The position numbers and the translations under genes are program-made. The notes below the pieces were generated by a model. That model worked only from the letters and a program-made list of their open reading frames with translations. It did not search any database and was not told the origin of the DNA. Of a DNA stretch of 64,000 nucleotides, positions 52,795 to 62,730 are shown piece by piece. Within the stretch, counting starts at the first letter, position 1. Each line of letters begins with the position of its first letter. The stretch covers positions 19,301,861 to 19,365,860 of the forward strand of contig OZ023264.1 of assembly GCA_964006375.1 (NCBI GenBank), given 5' to 3'. The DNA is from Tillus elongatus. Taxonomy: Eukaryota; Arthropoda; Insecta; Coleoptera; Cleridae.

Positions 52795-52959
52795 CTGAAA
52801 AACACCAAAAAAGAGTTTTTATCCGTAATTAAAAATATAACAGAAAATTTAAACATATAGTTTTATCAAATATGTTAATTAAATATTAATTATGGTTTAC
52901 TGTCATTTAAGACGGATAATTTGTATATATTTAAATGTTTTATTACACAAACTAGCTGA

Positions 52960-52962
<3 letters not shown>

Positions 52963-53048
<86 letters not shown>

Positions 53049-53145
53049 CAGGGTAGTTCACATTCGAGCCTCACAATTGGTATCTTGTAAACTGTAAGAG
53101 ATACGAGAATAGTTAAATTGGGGCAAAGTTGCGAGTCTCGATACT
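52963..53145. repeat. Second TA-ended repeat family, copy 2 (inverted)
   Basis: (TA)n at 52,963-53,047 is followed by AACAGGGTAGTTCACATTCG and GTAAACTGTAAGAGATACGA, the inverse of copy 1 at 52.2 kb. Together the two copies face each other about 600 bp apart across the host exon. Confidence 0.6.
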
Positions 53146-53149
53146 GATC

Positions 53150-54020
53150 AATTATATGAAAAAAATTTTGAAAAAAAATTTTTTTTTTTAATTTTTGGAA
53201 AAAAAAACCGACAATTTTCATTTTTTGTTTTTTTTTTCATTTTCAATCGAATCCCAAGAGAACTGGACTAGGACATTGTTAGGACATTTTATGGGGAATC
53301 TAAATTTGTCATATGTCATCATATTTTCCAAGGCGTTCTTGATGCTGGAGTTAAAATACTTAACTTTGATTTTTCTTATAGGTGCCATACTGGCTTTTTG
53401 GATTTTTAAAAAGTCTCTTTTTTTATGATTACAATGATAAACCACACGATACGATCACATCTTACCTGCTATCAAAATAAATAAAAAATCCTTTCTGCGA
53501 ATTTTTGGGAGGGACGGCAATAAATTTGGTAACGATTTAAATATTGACAGTTCAGCTAAACTCTGATGTTTATAGTTTTTGTGTACAAGGTGAGCGAAAC
53601 TCAATGTCTCAGATCTATTCTAAGAAAAGGAAAAGTGACAGAAACAATCTGAAAAGGGGTTCTTAAATGGGATTGAGTAAGGTCCATTTTAAGCCAAATT
53701 TGCATATTTTTGGATATTTGGAAATTGAAGTAATGACGTCATAGGTTTTTTTCCAGAAAAATACCTAGATTTTGGCATATCTAAAACGAACTATTTTTTC
53801 TGGACAAATTATGTAAAGAAAAAAAATTGCTATCTTTTTCCGTTAAAAAGTCATAATTAAATTTGTAGAAAAGAGTGTAACAAAAAATTCGCGCAACCAT
53901 CACGATATAAACAGGAAGCCTTTGGAAACAAATAGCAAAGTTTTATCTGTCGTAGCAACGTTTTATCTGTCAATGATTAAACAAATGGTTTAAAAATATT
54001 GCTTTGTTGTCATTTCACTT
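53150..54020. other. Intron DNA with no recognised gene
   Basis: AT-rich with A and T homopolymers (53,160-53,250). This is the 1.7-kb intron between the two Ig2 exons. I see no splice-compatible exon in it. Confidence 0.4.
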
Positions 54021-54026
54021 TGACAA

Positions 54027-54515
54027 ATGTTTACGCACAACGAAATGGTCGATATGTTAATAGTTTATGGTGAATCTCGAAAGAACCCTAGAAGAGCTGT
54101 TCAGTTATACGCCCAAAGATACCCTGAACGTGTTATTCCAAGCTTAAAAATATTTGCAAGATTAGAACGCAACTTACGTGCAAATAACGAGTCATTTTCT
54201 TCTCGAAAGCGAAGAAAAATTGCTAGAAGGGTCAATTCTTACAATACTGTTGCCACTGTTTTGCAGTATTTTGAAGATCATTCAAGGAACTCGTTTTCGG
54301 CAAGCCTGTCGTGAGTTGAATTTCAAATATAGTTCGGTAAGACAAATTTTGAAAAAAAAAATGGTTATCGCGATTATAAACTTCATAACTTAGAACACTT
54401 GTCAGATCATCATCAACAAGGGAGAATTAATTATATTGTCCAAGTGATGGTAAACTTGAACAATAACAATCGTTTTTTTTTCAGCATGTGTTGTGGACGG
54501 ACGAAAGCCGTTTTA
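54027..54515 (+). pseudogene. Tc1/mariner-superfamily DUF4817 N-terminal domain relic
   Basis: Frame from ATG 54,027: MFTHNEMVDMLIVYGESRKN and AVQLYAQRYPERVIPSLKIF, then ARLERNLRANN, the DUF4817 helix-turn-helix domain found in arthropod mariner-like transposases. A shifted frame continues FRQACRELNFKYSSVRQILK. At about 54,485-54,514 a third frame reads HVLWTDESRF, with the first catalytic Asp. The relic stops there, overlapping the donor side of the host exon. It complements the catalytic-domain relic at 13.8-14.4 kb but is from another copy. Confidence 0.8.
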
Positions 54516-54522
54516 TTCTTAC

Positions 54523-54666
54523 CTTCCCATGCTCCTCTGTTAATTGGTTTATTGTCCACTCGACGCCATGTTACCTTTGGTATAGGTTTTCCTGTTATAG
54601 AGCAATGAAGCCTAACATTCTGATTTTCTTGTGTAGTAATTGGACCTCTTGCATATGACTGATACT
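54523..54666 (-). CDS. Host Ig-superfamily gene, exon for first half of Ig domain 2
   Basis: Acceptor TTTTTTTCAG precedes 54,666 and donor GTAAGAAT follows 54,523. The exon is 144 bp, phase 1 at both borders. It reads YQSYARGPITTQENQNVRLH, CSITGKPIPKVTWRRVDNKP and INRGAWE. The V.L.C and G.P.P.V.WRR patterns are the B strand Cys and C strand Trp of an I-set Ig domain. Its final G joins AC of the next exon to give Asp (WED-SAIS). Ig1 and signal-peptide exons should lie upstream (higher coordinates) and are not seen before 64,000. Confidence 0.88.
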
Positions 54667-54844
54667 CTGAAAAAAAATATATATATTTTTTTAAAAATCA
54701 AAGCGTAAAAAGAACATAACATAACATTTATTTAACCATTAACGATTACATGGTTAGTCACAATAAAACAATTGTATAATGAAGTTACCCATCGCAAAGA
54801 GTAGGTGACAAATATACATAAAATAAAAACAATATATGAAATGA

Positions 54845-54985
54845 GCTGCGATTTTGGGCGTGTTAAATATCCCTAGCCTTCTTACAGACAGGCAGGGGTT
54901 CGGCAAAATTTCCAAAATAGTGAGGTGAAACTGCTCCTGGGCGACGGTAATTGGCCTTAGTCGCGTGAAATAGGCAGACGTTAAC
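54845..54985 (+). mobile_element. 5'-truncated SINE copy
   Basis: Matches the last 140 bp of the SINE: CTTACAGACAGGCAGGGGTT, CGGCAAAATTTCCAAAATAG, TAGTCGCGTGAAATAGGCAG. The tRNA part is missing. Confidence 0.65.
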
Positions 54986-55029
54986 ATGTAAAATAAAATA
55001 AAATGAGGTGACAAAAATTAAAATTAAAA

Positions 55030-55345
55030 TTAAAATTCTTCAATTGAATAGACTCTCTAATAATTTTATTTTTAAGACAGATGTAAATTGTCTACTAGGC
55101 AATTCCCTGACTAGTGCTGGAAGTGAACCAGTGTACTTATGGCTCTTCTGCGTGCAGCTTATCCTGTGATGGGGAATAACAATCTGACTTTTACCTCCAG
55201 TTCCGTAACTTTGAACCTGTTCGTGGGAGATAAAATTGCCGTGATGGCCATAAACGTAATGAAGACAGGTAATTATATAATTTGCTGGTGAGGTAAGTAT
55301 TTTATGTGAAGATTGTAACCTATGATGAGCACTGATAAGCACACT
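55030..55345 (-). pseudogene. LINE C-terminal fragment
   Basis: Minus strand reads SPANYIITCLHYVYGHHGNF, GGKSQIVIPHHRISCTQKSH, KYTGSLPALVRELPSRQFTS and VLKIKLLESLF. This is the typical C-terminus after the reverse transcriptase of CR1/Jockey-type LINEs (Y-x-G-x-x-x-x-N/A-x-L-P). No RT is attached. Confidence 0.6.
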
Positions 55346-55362
55346 CGGAGAATCAAATCATC

Positions 55363-55500
55363 ACAACACATTTTAAAAACCTGACGATCGTTTCACTAAC
55401 CAAGTTAGCGTCTTAACAGAATTCTGTCTAGAATTATTCATACTCTGATGACGTTAACTTGGTTAGTGAAACGATCGTCAGGTTTTTTTTAATGTGTTTA
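55363..55500. repeat. Head-to-head pair of Penelope-type terminal segments
   Basis: CACATTTTAAAAACCTGACG...AGTTAGCGTC is followed after about 45 bp by its inverse GACGTTAACTTGGTTAGTGA...GTCAGG, so the two copies point at each other. The plus-strand copy keeps an intact hammerhead core. The minus-strand copy has CTGTTAAGACG in place of CTGATGACG. Confidence 0.7.
55436..55485 (+). ncRNA. Hammerhead ribozyme candidate, Penelope-type
   Basis: CTGATGA (55,445-55,451), helix II CGTTAACTTGGTTAGT, GAAAC (55,468-55,472), GATC, GTC (55,477-55,479). The core is complete, but helix I nearest the core pairs over only about two bases, so activity is doubtful. Confidence 0.5.
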
Positions 55501-55599
55501 AATGTGATTTGGGTTCTCCAAGTGTGCTTATAAGTATTTTATATTTCTGGAATAGTTCTCTTTAACTGTGGTCCCGAGGAACGTTAGCATTGGCTTTGA

Positions 55600-56360
55600 T
55601 CGATCTTTTCTGTTGCAGCACGATTCGCACTGCATGTGGTTGTAATGCTTTGAAAGTGAGCATATCAAGTAACCCTTGCGGCGCTTTCATCTGTAGCGGG
55701 ACACAGCGGCGGGGCGAAGCTAAAGCCATTTGGTGTAATTCTGGAGGATGGCCTTGCCTGGTCTGCTCATGTCTCGTCCTTGCTTGGAAAATTGTCTAGA
55801 GTTATTTTTACAACGGCTATTTTGACAATGCCGCGAATGAAAGCTGTGGTCGGCCGGGATGCCTGCAAGATGGCATATTTTGCAACTTTCACTCTAACGC
55901 TGGTTATGGTGTGCTTTTGTGGGGATGCAGACCAGGCTTGCAGTAAGTACTCCTGAAGCAGAAATATTTATTGTTGCGTGTCTTATGCGACGTGTCTTGG
56001 CAGAGTAGCTGCCATGGGTTGTTCGAGCACGAGCGTATACTCACCGTAGTATCATCGATGTTCATTTTTGTCTGCTTAAAATATGTGCATCAAAATAAAG
56101 ACTTATTTCTGGCCATTGAACAATTACATACTTATGATATCAGAACGAATGCTAACTTTAGAATACCATATCACAGACTGGATAGCACGCAATTGGGTCT
56201 AAATTATCTGGGTTTGAAGCTGTTTAACAGACTGCCAAGTGATATAAAGGAAATGCCCGAATCACAATTTTCCAGAGAGGTTAAAAGATTTCTGTTGCTG
56301 TATTCACTGGATGATTATATTGTATGCTGGTTAGTGAGAGGTATTAAAGCAGCTCTTTAG
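55600..56360 (+). pseudogene. LINE post-palm and C-terminal region
   Basis: Around 55,725 a frame reads FGVILEDGLAWSAHVSSLLG and KLSRVIF, the F-G-V-x-L-D-x-x-L-x-W-x-x-H motif. 55,971-56,360 has MLRVLCDVSWQSSCHGLFEH, ERILTVVSSMFIFVCLKYVH, ANFRIPYHRLDSTQLGLNYL and LKLFNRLPSDIKEMPESQFS. The YADD part is not seen. Stops separate the segments. Confidence 0.7.
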
Positions 56361-56779
56361 GGACTTTAAGTGCATTTTGTGTTGTTTAGTTGTCTGTATA
56401 TTTGTACATAGATTGATTTGTTTGTTCCTATTGTTTCTGCGGTGTTCTTTATAACGATTGTATTTTATCTATTTGACCATCTGTCTTTATGTGTATACAT
56501 ATTATTTAGCTGACACGCCATGTAATTTTTTGATGGCAAATAAATATTACTATTATCATTATTGTCTTATTCTTCGGGTGAGTAGATGGCTGAAGATACT
56601 TTTTTACACATTTGATCTATGTGGATTTTCTACTTTTTTTTTGGATACAGTAGGGAGAGATGCCTCATGCAGACCTCATTTACGACACCGTAGTGCCGTG
56701 GGATATCGAGATACTGTGAGAGTCGTACTCTTGGAACACCTACTTACTAAAACTTCCTCCCTAGGAGTACCGGACCTTA

Positions 56780-58500
56780 GTCCATACCTCCGTCGGAAAG
56801 AATACACACAATGACTTTTGGGTTTGAATGTTCCCATTCTGATTTCGCCGCGGGGGCGTTAGTGGGTAAATATAAGCTTTGGACGCTTATGCTTATATGA
56901 AAGTTGCTCATCGTAGTCGGTGGCACTACGGAGAAGAGCATTTGGGTGAGAAGCGGCTTTTGCAAACTGAGTTGTGGATAGTTGAGTTATAAACTCAAGT
57001 ATCGAAGGGATTTCCAGATCAGAATGAATCTGACTGTTTCTGACAAACCATGGCGCTCCGGTAACCATTCTCAGAATTTTATTCTAGATGATTTGAAGGG
57101 TCTTGATGTGTGTTGCGGCCGCGGTGGCCCATGAAGGGGATGCATAGGTCAAAGCTGGCCGGATTATGACTATACATGACCAGCTTGTTGTTCATGGACA
57201 ATTTAGAATTTCTGTTAAGGAGTGGAAAGGACTTCGAGATGAACATCGAAGCTTTCCGAGCGGCATGTTGTTCATGGGGGCGCCATGTAAAGTGTTTGTC
57301 GAGGAAAACCCCGAGGTATTTGGCGGAATCTTGCCAGGGAATTAGACGTTTGTCTAATGATACGTGTTCGTGAGGTATGTCTCCTCTTGGAAAATAGGAC
57401 TGCTGAACATTTATCGGGGTTTATGGCTAGAAGGGATTTCCTATACCATGCTTGCAGCTCGACTACGGCGGTCTGAAATCGTTCGGTTATTATCCTCGGA
57501 TGAGTAGAGTTGCTGAGGATGGTAGTGTCGTCTGCGTACAGTGCGTATGTCACGTTTAGGGGGGCTGTCGGAATGTCTGCGACAAATATATTGTACAGCA
57601 GAGGGGAGATAGCAGAACCCTCCGGGAGACCAGCCGTGGCTGAGTATGTTCTAGATCTGGCTCCCAGATGTTTGACCCGGTACTTCCTCTGTTTCAGGTA
57701 TGACCTGATTAGCAGAATCAGAGGGAGAGGATAATTAAATGATAGAAGTTTGTTTAGGAGGCCCGCATGCCAACCCTCATAGAAGGCTTGAGAAATGTCA
57801 AGAAATATTGCACCAGTTGACTTGTTTTTATTAAATACTTAGGTGATGTTTTCCACCACACGTATAACTTGGTCTGTGGTGGACTGCTGATGTCTGAATC
57901 CGAATTGCTCGTTCGGGAGGATATGATTTTCTGAGGTGAATAAAGCTAGCCCTTTCTGAATCAGTTTTTCGGCGATTTTGCCGATGACTGGTAGTAGGCT
58001 AATGGGTCTGTAGTTCTGAGGGAACAGCGGATCTTTCCTGGATTTCGGGATGTTGATAATATCAGCAAGTTTCCACATGGAAGGAAAATGTTGAAATCGT
58101 AGCATGGCATTAATAATCGTAACCAGGAATACCACGGCTTTGTGGATAGGTTTTTCACGGCTATTTTTTAATGATTTGATTATTTCGGAAACTTCTTCGA
58201 AAGTTGTGGGCTCGATAGATGTGTCTGGGGTGGCGCGAAGCGCACTCCTGACATAGCGGTGCGTTTTTTCTACGTGCGACACATCAACGTTGTTATAATT
58301 CGGACTGAATTGCAACTCCAGATGATCTGCGAATGCAGTAGCTTTCTCCGCATCCGTGTATACGACACCGTTACGGCCGTGAAGCGGGGATATCGGAAGT
58401 TTTTGGGAGCGAAGCGCTTTATCCATTTGCCAGATGTAATTGCCTTGGGTAGACAGGGTTTGCAGGCGCTCTTTTCCTGGAATTTATGGCTGCCAGCTCG
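56780..58500 (-). pseudogene. Jockey-type LINE reverse transcriptase relic
   Basis: Minus strand from about 58,430: NGVVYTDAEKATAFADHLEL, QFSPN, TFEEVSEIIKSLKNSR, FPSMWKLADIINIPKSRKDP, NYRPISLLPVIGKIAEKLIQ, EQFGFRHQQSTTDQVIRVVE. Then in shifted frames GLPEGSAISPLLYNIF, YALYADDTTILSNS, LLAINPDKCSAVLFSKRR, and near 57,060 ILRMVTGAPWFVRNSQIHSD. This is the classical Jockey RT order. A central stretch near 57,840 carries stops and at least three frameshifts occur. The endonuclease is missing. Confidence 0.85.
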
Positions 58501-58989
58501 TTTTCAATATGACACCCTATATATAATCACAAAATGAACACTGATGACCAGTACTAACATAAAAATACACCACTCCTATTCTTTTGAAATTTTTCTGTAG
58601 TATAAATATTGTAAATTCCTACTCAGTACTTGCGTCGATTGCTCAGAAAATTCAACACAAAATCAAACCGTTAACGTTGCTTGTTTTATTTCATTAGTAA
58701 CAACATTACCGATAATGGAGTTTAAAGCTGACGTTGAAGGTGAATTAGGATTCCCTACCTTCGAGCTTTTTAGCATCCCCAGTTTACCTTAAAGACGATG
58801 TAATTATAATAAAAGACGTTAAGGATAAACTTTCAGCCACACTTTGCCTTTCTAAAAGACCATACAACAACAACGATTTTTGTAGATAGATGATAAAAAT
58901 GTAATAAATCGGTTTGTTAATAATGCTAAGTGAAGATTGTAGCCTGTGATGAGCACCGATAAGTACACTTTGAAGAAGTTAGGTCACCA

Positions 58990-59050
58990 CAACACATTTT
59001 TAAAGACTTGACGATCGTTTCACTAACAAAGTTAGCGTCAGCGGAGTGAA
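58990..59050 (-). pseudogene. Decayed hammerhead of a Penelope-type terminal segment
   Basis: Minus strand: CTGA directly followed by CGCTAACTTTGTTAGTGAAA and CGATCGTC. The TGA of the CTGATGA core is deleted, so catalysis should be lost. The flanking GATAAGTACACTTTGAAGAA resembles the flanks at 22.44 and 55.34 kb. Confidence 0.6.
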
Positions 59051-59369
59051 AAAATCCAAAATTAAAATTGTGTTTATATTAAGGGCCAAGTAAATGACCG
59101 TGCCGTAGAAGGAATCACAAACAACCTTTCTACGTGTATGTTTACCGGAGGTCCCTCTATTCAAATTCCGTTTTACTTGTTCCCAACCAATTTCGGCATC
59201 TTTTTTTTTTAATAAATGAGACATTCTGTAAACAATAAACTATATAAAGGTGGTGGAGCACTATTTAAGCAACATTTGTTGTTTATGGCCCAAGAGATAC
59301 AAATCTTCTCGTACGCATTTATTTTCAGCGGTTGTCTAACATGAGCTTTAAGTGTTAATTACCTATGTG

Positions 59370-62300
59370 GTGAATATTATATCAACTATGCCGCGCCATG
59401 CATGACCTGTCTATAGTACCACATCTCAGCTGTGCTAAATGTTCCTGAAATCTGGTTTCAATGGGTCTTTTAATTTGCGCAGCGTATTTAAGAGAACAAT
59501 CTTTACAACTTATTTTATAGATCCCTGACATTTAAGTGGCTTTATCATAATATTTGGGCTGGTTATTATCCCAACTATGCTGCGCAACGCATGACCTGTC
59601 TATTGTACCACGTCACAGCTGTGCTAAATGTTTAACAAATCTGGTTTCAATGGGTCTTTTAATTTGCGCAGCGTATTTAAGAGAATAATCTTTACAACTT
59701 ATGTTATATATCCCTGACATTTAAGGGACTTTATCCTAATCTTTTCCCTGATGATTATTATCCCAACTATGCCGCGCCACACATGACATGTATATAGTGC
59801 CACATCTCAGCTGTGCTAAATGTTCCTCAAATCTGGTTTCAATAGGTCTTTTAATTTGCACAGCGTATTTAAGAGAAGATTCTTTACAACGTATTTTATA
59901 GATCCCTGACATTTAAAGGGCTTTATCCTAATCTTTTGGCTGGTGATTATTATTCCAACTAAGCCGCGCCACACATGACCTGTCTATAGTACCACAACTC
60001 AGCTGTGCTAAATGTTCCTCAAATCTGGTTTCAATAGGTCTTTTAATTTGCGCAGCGTATTTGAGAGAAGAATCTTTACAACTTATGTTATAGATCCCTG
60101 ACATTTAAGGGGCTTTATCCTAATCTTTTGGCTGATGATTATTATCCCAACTATGCCGCGTCACACATGACATGTATATAGTGCCACATCTCAGCTGTGC
60201 TAAATGTACCTCAAATCTGGTTTCAATATGTCTTTTAATTTGCGCAGCGTATTTGAGAGAAGAATCTTTACAACTTATGTTATAGATCCCTGACATTTAA
60301 GGGGATTTATCCTAATCTTTTGGCTGGTGATTATTATCCCAACTATGCCGCGTCACACATGACATGTATATAGTGCCACATCTCAGCTGTGCTAAATGTT
60401 CCTGAAATCTGGTTTCAATATGTCTTTTAATTGGCGCAGCGTATTTAAGAGAAGATTCTTTACAATGTATTTTATAGATTCCTGACATTTAAGGGGCTTT
60501 ATCCTAATCTTTTGGCTGGTGATTATTATCCCAACTATGCCACGCCACACACGACCTGTCTATAGTACCACAACTCAGCTGTGCTAAATGTACCTCAAAT
60601 CTGGTTTCAATAGGTCTTTTAATTTGCGCAGCGTATTTGAGAGAAGAATCTTTACAACTTATGTTATAGATCCCTGACATTTAGGGGCTTTATCCTAATC
60701 TTTTGGCTGGTGATTATTATCCCAACTATGCCGCGTCACACATGACATGTATATAGTGCCACATCTCAGCTGTGCTAAATGTTCCTCAAATCTGGTTTCA
60801 ATATGTCTTTTAATTTGCGCAGCGTATTTGAGAGAAGATTCTTTACAACGTATTTTATAGATCCCTGACATTTAAAGGGCTTTATCCTAATCTTTTGGCT
60901 GATGATTATTATCCCAACTATGCCGCGTCACACATGACATGTATATAGTGCCACATCTCAGCTGTGCTAAATGTTCCTCAAATCTGGTTTCAATATGTCT
61001 TTTAATTTGCGCAGCGTATTTAAGAGAAGATTCTTTACAACGTATTTTATAGATCCCTGACATTTAAAGGGCTTTATCCTTATCTTTTGGCTGGTGATTA
61101 TTATCCCAACTATGCCGCGTCACACATCACATGTATATAGTGCCACATCTCAGCTGTGCTAAATGTTCCTCAAATCTGGTTTCAATATGTCTTTTAATTT
61201 GCGCAGAGTATTTAAGAGAAGATTCTTTACAACGTATTTTATAGATCCCTGACATTTAAAGGGCTTTATCCTAATCTTTTGGCTGGAGATTATTATCCCA
61301 ACTATGCCGCGTCACACATGACATGTATATAGTGCCACATCTCAGCTGTGCTAAATGTACCTCAAATCTGGTTTCAATAGGTCTTTTAATTTGCGCAGCG
61401 TATTTGAGAGAAGAATCTTTACAACTTATGTTATAGATCCCTGACATTTAAGGGGCTTTATCCTAATCTTTTGGCTGGTGATTATTATCCCAACTATGCC
61501 ACGGCACACATGACTTGTATATAGTGCCACATATCAGCTGTGCTAAACGTTCGTCAAATCTGGTTTCAATAGGTCTTTTAATTTGCGCAGCGTATTTAAG
61601 AGAATAATCTTTACAACTTATCTTATAGATCCCTGACATTTAAGGGACTTTATCCTAAGCTTTTGGCTGGTGATTATTATCCCAACTATGCCGCGCCACA
61701 CATGACCTGTCGATAGTACCACAACTCAGCTGTGCTAAATGTACCTCAAATCTGGTTTCAATGGGTCTTTTAATTTGCGCAGCGTATTTAAGAGAACAAA
61801 CCTTACAACTTATTTTTTAGATCACTGACATTTAAGAGGCTTTATCCCAATCTTTTTGCTGGTGATTATTATCCCAACTATGCCGCGCCACGCATGACCT
61901 GTCTATAGTACCACATCTCAGCTTTGGTTTCAATGGGTCTTTTAATTTGCGCAGCGTATTTAAGAGAACAAACCTTACAACTTATTTTTTAGATCACTGA
62001 CATTTAAGGGGCTTTATCCCAATCTTTTTGCTGGTGATTATTATCCCAACTATGCCGCGCCACGCATGACCTGTCTATAGTACCACATCTCAGCTTTGGT
62101 TTCAATGGGTCTTTTAATTTGCGCAGCGTATTTAAGAGAACAAACCTTACAACTTATTTTTTAGATCACTGACATTTAAGGGGCTTTATCCCAATCTTTT
62201 CGCTGGTGATTATTATCCCAACTATGCCGCGCCACGCATGACCTGTCTATAGTACTACATCTCAGCTCTGGTTTCAATGGGTCTTTTAATTTGCGCAGCG

Positions 62301-62730
62301 TATTTAAGAGAACAAACCTTACAACTTATTTTTTAGATCACTGACATTTAAGGGGCTTTATCCCAATCTTTTTGCTGGTGATTATTATCCCAACTATGCC
62401 GCGCCACGCATGACCTGTCTATAGTACTACATCTCAGCTCTGGTTTCAATGGGTCTTTTAATTTGCGCAGCGTATTTAAGAGAATAATCTTTACAAATTA
62501 TGTTATAGATCCCTGACATTTAAGGGGCTGTATCCTAATCTTTTGGCTGGTGATTATTATCCCAACTATGCCGCGCCACACATGACATGTATATAGTGCC
62601 ACATCTCAGCTGTGCTAAATGTTCCTCAAATCTGGTTTCAATGGGTCTTTTAATTTGGCAGCGTATTTAAGACAACAATCTTTACAACTTATTTTATAGA
62701 TCCCTGAAATTTAAGGCGCTTAATCCTTTT
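59370..62730 (-). repeat. Satellite array made of a Penelope GIY-YIG fragment
   Basis: Eighteen head-to-tail units start near CCAACTATGCCGCG at about 59,383, 59,569, 59,758, 59,949, 60,143, 60,336, 60,528, 60,718, 60,909, 61,101, 61,293, 61,485, 61,677, 61,869, 62,041, 62,213, 62,386 and 62,557. Most periods are 189-194 bp; four near the right end are 171-173 bp through a shared deletion of about 20 bp (GCTGTGCTAAATGTTCCTCA). On the minus strand each unit translates as MSGIYKISCKDCSLKYAAQI then KRPIETRFQEHLAQLRCG, a GIY-YIG endonuclease segment. A stop precedes MSG in the units. The YIG box reads YAAQI in place of YVGQT in the units I translated, so the founder was already mutated. Confidence 0.85.

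Noticed and set aside
56458..56814. 118-codon plus-strand frame
   Set aside because: Its second half is antisense to the Jockey C-terminal region and its first half has no domain.
60130..60910. GGCTGATGATTATTATCC in the satellite as hammerhead cores
   Set aside because: No GAAA box or helix II follows at the right distance; it is part of the degraded Penelope linker.
59370..62730. CRISPR array or protein-coding tandem repeat
   Set aside because: Units are 172-192 bp without spacers, and stop codons recur in the units. It is a satellite in a eukaryotic genome.
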